A DNA stretch of 64,000 nt from Herbaspirillum sp. YR522 (lineage in GTDB: Bacteria; Pseudomonadota; Gammaproteobacteria; Burkholderiales; Burkholderiaceae_D): the NCBI RefSeq assembly GCF_000282575.1, contig NZ_AKJA01000117.1, forward strand, positions 17,449 to 81,448. Reading direction: 5' to 3'. The notes under the pieces are model-generated. The model saw nothing but the letters and a program-made list of their open reading frames with translations, was not told where the DNA came from and searched no databases. Positions 1-9,538 of this stretch are shown here, piece by piece. Made by a program: the position numbers and the translations under genes. Each line of letters opens with the position of its first letter. Positions within the stretch are counted from its first letter, which is position 1.

Positions 1-1803
1 GCACCGTCATCTGCACCTTGATGAAAATCGGTTCGACATCGTTGTACAAGGTCAGCGCGGCCTGGGTGGCGCGGTGAGCGATCACGCCGGCCTGGGCAGT
101 GATCCTGGCCTCGAGGCGCCCCACCGACCCTGAAATGGCCAGCAACACCTGCGACAGGCTATCCTTCGCCGTGCCGATGAATTCCTTGACCTTCTTCTTG
201 ACCTCTTCGCCTTCCTCCGACGCCACCAGGTTCTTGGCCGTGTCGTACAGCTTGTCGCCCTTGTTCAACTCGCCATCGGCCGGCACCAGGTAGTCCATGA
301 TGTCCTTGCGGTTACCGAACAGCGCCGGATAGATCGGCGTGTTCGGGTCGCCCACCTTGGCCGTCAACCAGGTCTGCCATACCGCTTGCGAATACTTGTC
401 TTCGCCGGCGCCACCGGCCAGCGCCAGCGCGTAGACTTCCACCAGCCGGCGATAGTCGCTGCCGAAACTGGTGCGATAGTCCTTGAAATGGTTGGTCCAC
501 GCACTGTCCTTTGCCCACAGCGACCAGTCGTGCGCCTGCATCTCGATCTGCTCGTAGAACAGTTTCATCGCTGCTTCGTAGTGCTTGTCGAAGGCAGCGC
601 GGTTCGGTTCGCTGTAGCGTTCGGCGATCTTTTTCCAGGCGGCGTCGGCGTCTTGCTTGGCGCGCTCCTTGCGGGTGGTAGTGATCGTGGTGCCGACGCC
701 GCCCACGCCCAGCATCGGATCGGTATAACCGATGGTCTCGGTCTGCACGTCGGGCTGGTTCTTCTTCTTCTCGTCCATCGTCCGCACGGCCAGCGCGGTC
801 TTCTCGAAGTAATCCTTCAGGCCCAGGATCGACTTCGAGACGATCAGCGGCCGCATTACCTTGTCGGTATAGTTCTGGCGCGCCTGGATGAAGTGCAGGC
901 GCGCTGCATTGAGCTCCTGCACCATGCCCACCGGGTCGAACAAGGCAATGGCTGCCATCTTGCGCGCCGTGCCGAATTGCTTGGCGGTCTTCTGCTGGTA
1001 CGCCTTGACGTGGCCACCCAGCGCGGCAAGCTGCCCGGCGCGCGGGTAGTTGCCGTGCAGGCTCTCCCACAGGAATTTCTCTTCCACCGTCTTTTCTGCT
1101 GACAACACCTTTGCCGTATAGGTCAGGCGCTGCTTGTACTCGGCGTCGTCGGTGGCGTATTCCTCGGTCACGTTGTGCAGCCCGGCGCAATTGTCGGTCA
1201 ACTCGACGGCATTCTTCTCGGCAGCGGGGTTGGTCGCCAGCTTGGTGCAGTCGACCAGTTGCATGCGGGCGTCGGGCTTGGCCTCGAAGGCGTCCCTCAC
1301 CGGCTTGCGCCAGGCGATATCGGAAAAACCGATCCAGACCTTCTTGTATCGTTCGGGAATGTTGATGAAGCTGGCAGGAATGTTATGGCCATCGCGCTTG
1401 CACGCCTCGGTCAGCGGGCGCTCGGTCTTGGCGTCGGGATCGTCCGGGTTCTTCAACAGGCGCAGGTAGCCGTCTTCGGTCACCACATAGGTCTGCCAAT
1501 GCCCCTTCACGCCCAGGTAGACATGCACGAAACCCTGGCGCAACACGCGCAGCGTGTAGCGGTTGCCCTGCAATGCCTGGGCGACGAACTTTTCCATCTG
1601 CGGCAGCGATTGCAACGATGTGCCCAGGTTGGTCACATAACCCGGTTTGACGGCATAGCGCAATGGCAGGATCGGGTAGCCGCTGCGCTGGCAAAAGGTG
1701 CATTTGCCGTCCGAACCGAGCGCGCTCTTCTGGGCGCTATCGGCATTGCCGCGCAGGGTGGCGGCGCCGGTGGACGGCTTGATCTTGGTGGCGTCGGTGC
1801 CCA
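1..1803 (-). CDS. VasX-like T6SS effector, C-terminus missing (runs off left edge)
   Basis: An open frame runs from ATG at 1803 to the window edge with no stop, giving 601 codons. The N-terminus has CTFC followed by SGYPILPLRYAV (about residues 35-51), which matches the start of the toxin VasX N-terminal / T6SS effector BTH_I2691 family. LRQGFVHVYL (about residues 88-97) follows, resembling the second half of a MIX-type marker. The central part is Lys/Glu-rich and helical, with no signal peptide. VasX is known as a T6SS-delivered membrane-disrupting effector. The pore-forming part and any immunity gene would lie left of position 1. The gene follows a DUF4123 gene and a vgrG in the same direction, the arrangement expected for effector, adaptor and carrier. 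The family call is from motif memory; the toxic activity is inferred. Confidence 0.72.
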
Positions 1804-1845
1804 TGTGGTTCTCCAGATACTAGTGCAGTGTGGCGTCGTGCGGCG

Positions 1846-2784
1846 TCAGCTCGCGTCGACGCGATAGGCGGCGATTTCATCAAGCGTGGCGTCATTCAAC
1901 GCGCTGATCAGTTCGCTCAAGGTCTGCGGCCCGGCCTGCGCCTGGGCAATCGCGCGCAATGCGGCCGGATGCCCGGCCCAGCCGGATCCGATCGAAAAAT
2001 CGTTCAGCGCAAAGAACACCAGGTCTTCGGTGCGCTGCAAGCCTTCATCGATGGCCCGCTGCAAGGCCCGGTCGATGGCGATCTCGGGCTTGACCGGCAC
2101 CATCCGCTGCGCATCGGCCAGCGCCAGCAGGACGACCTTTGCTTCGTCGACCCGGCGCTGGGCTTTCCAATCGTTTTCATCGAGATGCTGCCTGCCTTGC
2201 CCATCCTCGGCCAGGTCGTGCGCCGTCACGCTGCGCAAGGCGCCATTGAGATCGACCCACAGCCAGTGGCTGACCGGCCCTAGCCAGCGCCGCATGAAGC
2301 CGTCCTTGCCGGCATCGGCGGCCAGCGCCAGGCGGTGCGGCTCGAACAGCGGCAGCACCCGGCGCTTGCCGAGGGTCAGGTCGAACAGTTCGCAGGCGTG
2401 GGCCAGGTGGGGCGCGAGCTCCTCGGCGCAACGCTCCGACAACAGCCATCCACAGACATCCGTGCCGTTGACGCTGGCGTGGTGGGCCTGGGCATAGGCG
2501 ATACTCTGGTCCAGCAGCAACTCGTCGGGATAGCCACGGTCGCCCGGTGAAAACAACGTGACCAGGCTCGGGCAGATCTGCGGATCGTGGGCAAAGTCGG
2601 CGCGCTTGATCGTCACCGGGGTGCAGGCGATCTCGCGCCGGGCCAATTGCGACGGATGCAGCGCATCATCGACGTGGCATGGGTGGTTGCCGTCCAGCAG
2701 CAGATGGACATGGCTGGTCGGATTGACCTCGCGCAGCTGGAACAATGCTGCACGGATCTGCTCATGGAGTTGCGAGGTGCTCAT
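1846..2784 (-). CDS. DUF4123 domain protein, T6SS effector adaptor (VasW/Tap-like)
   Basis: This 312-residue soluble protein has no signal peptide or membrane segment. It has the layout of DUF4123 proteins: an early 'VHLLLDGN' strand near residue 26, a middle section with 'GWLLSE', and 'FMRRWLGPVSHWLWVD' near residue 165. DUF4123 proteins load specific effectors onto their VgrG spike and are normally encoded between vgrG and the effector gene. That is the position here, about 40 bases after vgrG and about 40 before the VasX-like gene. It probably chaperones that VasX-like effector. Family assignment is by pattern and context. Confidence 0.68.
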   Translation of the reverse strand: MSTSQLHEQIRAALFQLREVNPTSHVHLLLDGNHPCHVDDALHPSQLARREIACTPVTIKRADFAHDPQICPSLVTLFSPGDRGYPDELLLDQSIAYAQAHHASVNGTDVCGWLLSERCAEELAPHLAHACELFDLTLGKRRVLPLFEPHRLALAADAGKDGFMRRWLGPVSHWLWVDLNGALRSVTAHDLAEDGQGRQHLDENDWKAQRRVDEAKVVLLALADAQRMVPVKPEIAIDRALQRAIDEGLQRTEDLVFFALNDFSIGSGWAGHPAALRAIAQAQAGPQTLSELISALNDATLDEIAAYRVDAS

Positions 2785-2826
2785 TGTTGCCTTCCTTTCA
2801 GTGCGGCCGGGGCCGTGGGGCCGGCG

Positions 2827-5649
2827 TCACGCGCCAGTCTTGTATTCGCAATCGGCCAGCGGCCCCGGCGCCGGCATGGCCACGCTGGCACTGCTGCCCT
2901 GCGGGCCGGTCAGCTCCTTGGCGCTGGCCTTGAATTCCATGGCCCCGGGGCCGTGCACCTCGATGTTGCCACCTTCCAGCTTCAGCCAGGCTCCCTGCGC
3001 GGTCAGCAACACGTGCTGCTTGCCGACGATGCTGACATCCTTGCCCACGCTGGCCACGGTCAATGCCTTGGCCGCCGTCAGCAGCATCTGGCCGGCCTGG
3101 CTCTGCAGGCTGACCCTGCCGGAAGCGGCATGCATGGCGATGCCGGCCTCCTGGTTGGGCTTGCTCGCGTCGCTGGCCTGGCCATAGGTAAACAGGCTGA
3201 TGCCGGTCTTGGCAAGGTGGTGCAGATTGCCTTGCGCTACCTGGTTGATGGCACGCCCGGCACTGATGCTGCTGGTCACGCCGGCAGCCAGGATGGCGCT
3301 GGCCGGCGTGACAGCGGCAATGCCCGACGGGCTCGACAGCTGCAATTGCGGCGCATTGAATGCGGTCGCCGCGCTGCCATCCTGCGCGCCGTTACCGGTC
3401 GATGCGCTATCGGTAGCCTTGATCACTTCGGCAGCATCGGCAAGCGACTCCACCGCGGGCAGCTTGGCGGCTTCGCCTTCGCCGTCCAGCTTGGCATTGT
3501 GCTTTTGCGCAGTCTCGGCCAGCCGCCGCTGACGCTCGCCGCCCTGCTCCAGTTGTGCCAGTGCACGGCGCACTTCCAGCTGGGCGCCGGCATCCTTGTC
3601 GGTCGAGACCAGCAGGCCGCGGCCGGCACGTAGTGCCGCGCTGTATTGCGTCTTGAGCTCGAAACCGGTGCCGGTGGCGGCAAGCCGCTGATTGTCGGTC
3701 TGCTGGCGTAGCTGGCCCAGGTTCAATTCGCTGCTGCCGTCGTGGGCATTGGCATGCTGGTGCAGCGCCACGCGCGATTGACCCGGCGTATCGTCGAACA
3801 CCAACTGGTTGTAGGCGCCGCCACCGCTGGCACTGGCACCCAGCGCCTGGGTCTTGATGCCGGTCAGTACCGCGGCATGATTGTGGCCTGCGGCGTCGCC
3901 CGGGAACCACGCCGGGGCGTTGCCGGTCGCCGCGCCCGCGCCCGCGCCCTGCCCGGCCTGGTTGCCCTGGGCGTTTTTCTGGCCCTGGCCGTTATAGAGG
4001 GTACCGATGACCACCGGACGATCGATATCGCCCTCGATGAAATCGATCAGCACTTCCTGCCCGACCCTCGGTACCGCCTGGCCGCCCCAGTTGGCGCCCG
4101 CGGTGGGCGCCATACCGGCCAGCACGCGCACCCAGGTGCCGGCTTTTTCGTTGGCTGGGGCGCCGGCATGCCCTTGCGGCGTCGGCGACTGCAAGCCGCT
4201 GTGGCTGCGCTCTCCGCGTTGCCAATGGAATTGCACCCGAATACGATTGTCGCGGTCGGTATGCACCGGCTGGCCATCGATGCCGACCACAATGGCGCTC
4301 TGCTGGCCGTGCGCCAGGGGCTTGGGGTGCAGTTGCACGCCATCGCCATCGACCAGCAACGGTCGATAGGCGATCTTGCTGCGGATGGCATCGAAGCGAT
4401 TGCGGTAGACGGCACGGGCATCGCCTTCGCCCACCTGCAATGCTGCCTCCCGCAAGCGGCCGGCCCCGGACTTGTCTTCATCGAAGCTGACGCTTCCCAG
4501 CAGCCTGGCGACCTGGCCGCCCAGATCGGCGGCCAGGTTGTTATGTGCCTGATGCACCACGCGCAACAGGACGAAATGGTCGTTGTCGGTGCCGTGATGA
4601 TCGACGTGACCGCTCAAGGTGAAGCTGGTGCCGGCGGCGAATGCACGCACGGTACCGGCGCCGGTGAAGATCTTGTTGCGGGCCTCGATGGCCTGCATCT
4701 GGTTGGCGGCCTGGCGCTCTGCCTGTTGCCGGTTTTCGTTGGCGTACACACCGGGCGCATCACGACTGGCCAGCACCAGCTGGTCGCTGGCATTGTCGGC
4801 ATTGCCGCTGGCCGCAGCTTCGCGCACCGCTGCCTGGCGGTAGTCCCAGGTCAGGATCTCGACCGAATTGGTCTGCCAGCGGCGCACGCTGCGCCAGTGG
4901 TCGATATTGTCTTGCGCGATCACCGCCCCGACCTTCGAGAAAGCGACGTCACTGCGCGGGTTGCGCTTGAAGCTGCCGTTATGGTCGGCGATCACCACGG
5001 TATGCGTGCCCCGGCTGGCGCTGCTGCTATCGCCCTGGTGCTCGATGTAGTAGAACATGCCTTCTTCGGCCAGCAGGCGCGTGACGAAATCGAGGTCGCT
5101 CTCCTGGTATTGCGTCGTCAGGCTGCGCCTGGCATAGACCTCGGGATCCTGCAGATCGAACCGCCATTGCGGCTGCAACTTGCCCTGCCCCTGATAGTCG
5201 CGAAACACCGATTCGACGATCTCCGGCACTGTCATATCCTGGTAGATCGCACTGTCCCGCCGGTACCGCAGGAACGACAACCAGGGCTCTATCGTCAGCC
5301 GGTAGCGCGCCATGCCGCCGTTGGCGCCTGCGATGCGGCAGTCGGTGACGATTCCATGAAAATGGCGTGGCTGGCCATCGGTATCGAGTTCCAGCAAGGC
5401 TGGCTGTCCCACCAGCTTGCGCAGCGAGATATCCGCGTTCAGGCTGAGGCACGCCAGTTGCAGGCGATAGCCCGCCATGGAATGGTCGATATCGGCGACG
5501 TCCTCCACTGGGCCGACGCCCTCTACCGCCTGCAGCGCCTCGGCCATCAACGCATCGGGACCATACTCGGCGTCCAGCGTAGTAAACAGCCGCATGACGC
5601 GGCTCGACTGGTTCCACGCGCCCAGCATGGATGCGATATCGAAGCTCAT
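2827..5649 (-). CDS. vgrG: T6SS spike protein VgrG (TssI), first copy
   Basis: A 940-residue VgrG. The gp27-like N-terminal part includes the 'DMTVPEIVESVFRDY' and 'TTQYQESDLDFVTRLLAEEGMFYYIEH' blocks. The OB-fold/gp5 region carries 'DRDNRIRVQFHW', 'WVRVLAGMAPTAGANWGGQAVPRVGQEVLIDF' in part, and 'GDIDRPVVIGTLYNGQ'. A DUF2345-type beta-helix follows, with 'KLEGGNIEVHGPGAMEFKA' near the C-terminus. It trimerises as the puncturing tip on the Hcp tube. It sits between clpV and a DUF4123/VasX-like pair and is the likely carrier of that effector. It is a separate copy from the vgrG at 18395. Confidence 0.95.
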   Translation of the reverse strand: MSFDIASMLGAWNQSSRVMRLFTTLDAEYGPDALMAEALQAVEGVGPVEDVADIDHSMAGYRLQLACLSLNADISLRKLVGQPALLELDTDGQPRHFHGIVTDCRIAGANGGMARYRLTIEPWLSFLRYRRDSAIYQDMTVPEIVESVFRDYQGQGKLQPQWRFDLQDPEVYARRSLTTQYQESDLDFVTRLLAEEGMFYYIEHQGDSSSASRGTHTVVIADHNGSFKRNPRSDVAFSKVGAVIAQDNIDHWRSVRRWQTNSVEILTWDYRQAAVREAAASGNADNASDQLVLASRDAPGVYANENRQQAERQAANQMQAIEARNKIFTGAGTVRAFAAGTSFTLSGHVDHHGTDNDHFVLLRVVHQAHNNLAADLGGQVARLLGSVSFDEDKSGAGRLREAALQVGEGDARAVYRNRFDAIRSKIAYRPLLVDGDGVQLHPKPLAHGQQSAIVVGIDGQPVHTDRDNRIRVQFHWQRGERSHSGLQSPTPQGHAGAPANEKAGTWVRVLAGMAPTAGANWGGQAVPRVGQEVLIDFIEGDIDRPVVIGTLYNGQGQKNAQGNQAGQGAGAGAATGNAPAWFPGDAAGHNHAAVLTGIKTQALGASASGGGAYNQLVFDDTPGQSRVALHQHANAHDGSSELNLGQLRQQTDNQRLAATGTGFELKTQYSAALRAGRGLLVSTDKDAGAQLEVRRALAQLEQGGERQRRLAETAQKHNAKLDGEGEAAKLPAVESLADAAEVIKATDSASTGNGAQDGSAATAFNAPQLQLSSPSGIAAVTPASAILAAGVTSSISAGRAINQVAQGNLHHLAKTGISLFTYGQASDASKPNQEAGIAMHAASGRVSLQSQAGQMLLTAAKALTVASVGKDVSIVGKQHVLLTAQGAWLKLEGGNIEVHGPGAMEFKASAKELTGPQGSSASVAMPAPGPLADCEYKTGA

Positions 5650-5722
5650 CGCCGCCCCCTTGTGGTCATCCTGGGCGCAATATCGACGTCAATGGTGCTG
5701 GGCCGGGTCATCGGGTCCTCGC

Positions 5723-8392
5723 TTACTGGATGGTGTACTTGAAATCGCCCTTCTTGCTGGCGGAAACCTTGATGCGGCTGATGGCGCTGCCCTCGGCCAT
5801 GCGCGCCAGCACACTCTCGGCGATCTCCGGCAGCAAGCTGCCGTTGAGGATGTTATCGACATTGCGCGCCCCTGAGTCGACTTCGGTGCAGCGCGCCAGC
5901 ACCGCCTCGACCAGCGCCTTGTCGTGCGTGAATTCGGCCTTGTGATTGGTCGCTATACGCTTGCCGATGCGCGCCAGCTTCAGGTTGATGATCTCCACCA
6001 GCACATCGTCGGCGATCGGGTAATACGGAATCACCTTCAGGCGGCCCAGAAACGCGGGCTTGAACGCCTTGACCAATTGCGGGCGAATCAGCTGGTCCAG
6101 CTCGTCCGGTGTCGGCAGTTCGTCGGCCGGCTTGTTGAGGCAGGCTTGCATCATCTGCGACGAGGCGACGTTGCTGGTCAGGATGATGATGGTGTTCTTG
6201 AAATCGATCTCGCGCCCTTCGCCATCATCCATGACGCCCTTGTCGAACACCTGGAAGAACAGCTCCAGCACATCCGGGTGGGCTTTTTCGACCTCGTCGA
6301 GCAGTACCACGCTGTAGGGATTGCGCCGCACCGCCTCGGTCAGCACGCCGCCTTCGCCATAGCCGACATAACCGGGGGGCGAGCCTTTGAGGCCCGACAC
6401 GCTATGCGCCTCCTGGTATTCGCTCATGTTGATGGTGATCAGCTTGCGTTCGCCGCCGTACAGGGCGTCGGCCAGCGCCAGCGCAGTCTCGGTCTTGCCC
6501 ACGCCGGAGGGCCCGACGAACAGGAACACGCCCTTGGGCTTGCTCGGATCGTCCAGGTTGGCGCGCGACGTGCGAACCCGTTGCGCCACTGCCGCCATCG
6601 CATGCGGCTGGCCCAGCACCCGTTCCTTGAGCACGGCATCCAGACCGAGCACGGTCTTGATTTCATCCTTGACCATCTTGCCCAGCGGGATACCGGTCCA
6701 GCCGGCCACGATCTCGGCCACCACATGACCATCGACCTGCACCGGCACCATCGGGGTCTCGCCCTGATGCGACTTCAACTGCTCGAACAACTGTTTCAAT
6801 TCGGCCCGGGCACGGTCGGCGTCGTCGGTGCCGGTGCGGTTCTGGTGGGCTTGCTCGAGCGCCGCACGGGCTTTCTGGATCTGTTCGTTCAGACCGCGTT
6901 CGACATCCCAGCGCGCGCTGAGCTGCTCGCGCTCGGCGCTGGCGGCCTGGTGGGCGGCCTGCAACTCGGCGATACGCTGCTGGTGCGCCGAACCGCTGGC
7001 GGCTTCGCGCTCGAGCGCGGCAATTTCGGCATCCAGGCGCTGCAGGCGACGCGTCACCCCTTCCAGCAATGCAGGAGTGGCATTCTGGCCCAATGCGACC
7101 TTGGCGCACGCGGTGTCGAGCACGCTGATGGCCTTGTCCGGCAGCTGGCGGCCGCTGATATAACGGTGCGACAGGCGCACCGCTTCGACGATCGCGTCGT
7201 CATAGACCCGCACGCCGAAATGCCGCTCCATCAACGGCGCCATCGCCCGCAGCATGGCGCACGCGACTTCTTCGCTCGGTTCCTCTACCTTGATGACCTG
7301 GAAACGCCGCGCCAGCGCTGCATCCTTCTCGAAGTATTTCTTGTACTCGCTCCAGGTCGTGGCGGCAATGGTGCGCAGTTCGCCACGCGCCAATGCCGGC
7401 TTGAGCAGGTTGGCCGCGTCGTTCTGCCCGGCCTGGCCACCGGCGCCGATCATCGTGTGCGCCTCGTCGATGAACAGGATGATGGCGTGCGGGCTCTTGC
7501 GCACTTCATCGATGACGTTCTTGAGCCGGTTCTCGAACTCCCCCTTGACGCTGGCGCCGGCCTGCAGCAGCCCCATGTCGAGCGTATGGATCTCGACGGC
7601 CGCCAACGCTTCCGGAACGTCGCCTTCGGCAATGCGCAACGCCAGGCCTTCCACCACGGCCGTCTTGCCCACGCCGGCCTCGCCGGTGAGGATCGGGTTA
7701 TTCTGGCGACGGCGCAGCAGGATATCGATCGCCTGACGGATCTCGGCATCGCGACCGATCACCGGATCGATCTTGCCATCGCGTGCGCGCTGGGTCAGGT
7801 TGGTGGTGTATTGGTCCAGCGCAGGTGTCTTGCCCGCGCCGCCCGGGCGCAGCTCGCCTACGGGGTCGCCGCCGTCGCCGGCTGCGTCCGCGTCCTGCTG
7901 GTGAGAAGCGCCAGTCGCCTCGACCGATCCCTCGCTGAGCTTGGCCAGGTCATGCTTGAGTTCATCCAGCTTGAACTTGGTGAACAGCTTGGAGCCGCGA
8001 TAGGCCAGTTGCGCCAGATCGGGCTGGGTCAGCAACGCCAACAACAGATGACCGCTGCGCACGCTTGGGTTTTGGCCATCCAGCGAGGCGATCAGCCAGC
8101 CATGCTCGAACAATGTCTGCAGGTGCGGCGACAACACAGGGGTGCGCGTATTGCCATTCTTGAAACGGCTTATTTCGTTTTCCAGATCGGCTTGCAGGCT
8201 GTCGATGCTGATGCCGCTACGGCGAGCGATCAGGCTGAAGTCCGATTGCGGCGTCTCCAGCAACGCCAGGAACAGGTGTTCCAGGTCGACCTCGTATTGG
8301 CCGCGCGACATGCACAAGCTGGCGGCGCGCTCGGTGGCGATGCGCGACGTGTCATTGAGCTTGCTGATCAGCGATTTCAGATTGATGCCCAT
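5723..8392 (-). CDS. clpV: T6SS sheath-disassembly ATPase ClpV (TssH)
   Basis: An 889-residue Hsp100/Clp AAA+ ATPase. It has an N-terminal Clp_N domain (about residues 1-160), a linker, a first Walker A GEAGVGKT (residues 237-244), a coiled-coil middle domain rich in Ala/Glu/Gln, and a second Walker A GPSGVGKT (627-634). 'ISKLNDTSR' at the N-terminus is typical of ClpV rather than ClpB. ClpV binds contracted TssB/TssC sheath and recycles it. It lies about 63 bases after tssG and before vgrG in one transcriptional direction. The ATG at 8392 gives a full-length N-domain. Confidence 0.97.
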   Translation of the reverse strand: MGINLKSLISKLNDTSRIATERAASLCMSRGQYEVDLEHLFLALLETPQSDFSLIARRSGISIDSLQADLENEISRFKNGNTRTPVLSPHLQTLFEHGWLIASLDGQNPSVRSGHLLLALLTQPDLAQLAYRGSKLFTKFKLDELKHDLAKLSEGSVEATGASHQQDADAAGDGGDPVGELRPGGAGKTPALDQYTTNLTQRARDGKIDPVIGRDAEIRQAIDILLRRRQNNPILTGEAGVGKTAVVEGLALRIAEGDVPEALAAVEIHTLDMGLLQAGASVKGEFENRLKNVIDEVRKSPHAIILFIDEAHTMIGAGGQAGQNDAANLLKPALARGELRTIAATTWSEYKKYFEKDAALARRFQVIKVEEPSEEVACAMLRAMAPLMERHFGVRVYDDAIVEAVRLSHRYISGRQLPDKAISVLDTACAKVALGQNATPALLEGVTRRLQRLDAEIAALEREAASGSAHQQRIAELQAAHQAASAEREQLSARWDVERGLNEQIQKARAALEQAHQNRTGTDDADRARAELKQLFEQLKSHQGETPMVPVQVDGHVVAEIVAGWTGIPLGKMVKDEIKTVLGLDAVLKERVLGQPHAMAAVAQRVRTSRANLDDPSKPKGVFLFVGPSGVGKTETALALADALYGGERKLITINMSEYQEAHSVSGLKGSPPGYVGYGEGGVLTEAVRRNPYSVVLLDEVEKAHPDVLELFFQVFDKGVMDDGEGREIDFKNTIIILTSNVASSQMMQACLNKPADELPTPDELDQLIRPQLVKAFKPAFLGRLKVIPYYPIADDVLVEIINLKLARIGKRIATNHKAEFTHDKALVEAVLARCTEVDSGARNVDNILNGSLLPEIAESVLARMAEGSAISRIKVSASKKGDFKYTIQ

Positions 8393-8455
8393 ATCTTGTT
8401 GTTTTCCTTGATGATGTCGAATGTCGTGGTGGCCGAGGCCACCCCACCTGGTAAC

Positions 8456-9538
8456 TCAATGCAGCTTTATCTCGTAGCAGATATCGGCCCGGTCCTGCGT
8501 CTGGGCGCGCGTGGCGACGAAACTGTCCCATCCCAGCCGGCCCCCGCTGCGCTGTGCGCTCAGATCGACGCCGCGCACGTCTTCGGCGCGAAGCACCAAC
8601 TGGATCTCGTATTCGAGCGCCGAGCCGGTGAACATGCCCAGCATGCGCGAGAGCGCTTGCGATCCCGCCGCGCCGGGCAGAAACTGCTCGAAATCGGCCA
8701 TGGGCAGCGGTCCGATGCGCAACCGCATGCGCAGGTCGCGTTGCCAGACACGGGCACCGGCCATGGCGCTGCCCAGCGACGAATTGGTTGCGCCCAATGC
8801 GGTCTGGTGTTCGCGCGGCACGTCATACCAGCTGCCGACGAATTGCTCGACCTGCAATGGCACGGAAAAATAGTCGCCCAGCACGCGCTGCATGTAGAAG
8901 GCCGACGCCGGGCGCTGGCGCAAGGCACCCGCAAAATGCCCCAGCGACTCGTCGTGTATGCCACGACCATCGGCTTGCAGCAAGCGCTCGCGCAACGATG
9001 GAAAACCCAGTCCCGCCAGCGACATCAGCAATGGCAAGAACTTGTCGCGGCGTCCTGCTTCGTATTGGAAGGCCAGACGGTACTTGCTCCATGCCTGGTA
9101 GAACAGGCCCAGCGAACGGGTTGAAAACGCGTCGAGAAAGGCCCTCGGCCCTTCGTCGCGCTGTTCGGCCTGATGGCGGGCAATGCGTTCGGTGTAATGC
9201 GCCGGCATCGACCCGCTGCCGCCCAGGAAACCCATGAACGTCGGCGTCAACCTCACATATTTCAGTTCGCCGCTACGCAAGGCGCGTCCCATGTCGGCCA
9301 CCGAGCCCTGGGCTTGCGGCGGCCAGGTGTCGATATGCTCGATTTCACTGGCCGGGAAGCCGAGCACGGTACGATTGGCAAAGCGCAGGAAATCGCTTAC
9401 CGCACGCTCGGGCGGGACGCCATTACGCTTGAACCAAAGCTCGATCATGCGCACCGCCTGGAAGAACTGGAAGCGGTGCGGCGCAGCGAACAGGCGCTCG
9501 ATTACGCTAGGCTCAAATCTCCGCTGCGTGGCTTGCAT
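8456..9538 (-). CDS. tssG: T6SS baseplate protein TssG (ImpH/VasB)
   Basis: A 360-residue protein opening with a 'LFAAPHRFQFFQAVRMIELW' block, the hallmark of TssG (ImpH/VasB family). It also has 'GFPASEI' and 'PLLMSLAGLGFPSLRERL' segments. TssG joins TssE, TssF and TssK in the baseplate wedge that contacts VgrG and the membrane complex. Its start at 9538 lies inside the last codons of tssF (37-base overlap), so translation is probably coupled. No signal peptide or membrane helix is seen, as expected for a cytoplasmic baseplate part. Confidence 0.95.
   Translation of the reverse strand: MQATQRRFEPSVIERLFAAPHRFQFFQAVRMIELWFKRNGVPPERAVSDFLRFANRTVLGFPASEIEHIDTWPPQAQGSVADMGRALRSGELKYVRLTPTFMGFLGGSGSMPAHYTERIARHQAEQRDEGPRAFLDAFSTRSLGLFYQAWSKYRLAFQYEAGRRDKFLPLLMSLAGLGFPSLRERLLQADGRGIHDESLGHFAGALRQRPASAFYMQRVLGDYFSVPLQVEQFVGSWYDVPREHQTALGATNSSLGSAMAGARVWQRDLRMRLRIGPLPMADFEQFLPGAAGSQALSRMLGMFTGSALEYEIQLVLRAEDVRGVDLSAQRSGGRLGWDSFVATRAQTQDRADICYEIKLH

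Noticed and set aside
5924..9124. A plus-strand open frame of over 1000 codons opposite clpV and tssG
   Set aside because: It lies antisense to two genes with clear family motifs, has a His/Gln/Arg/Leu-heavy composition typical of antisense frames in GC-rich DNA, and shows no domain.
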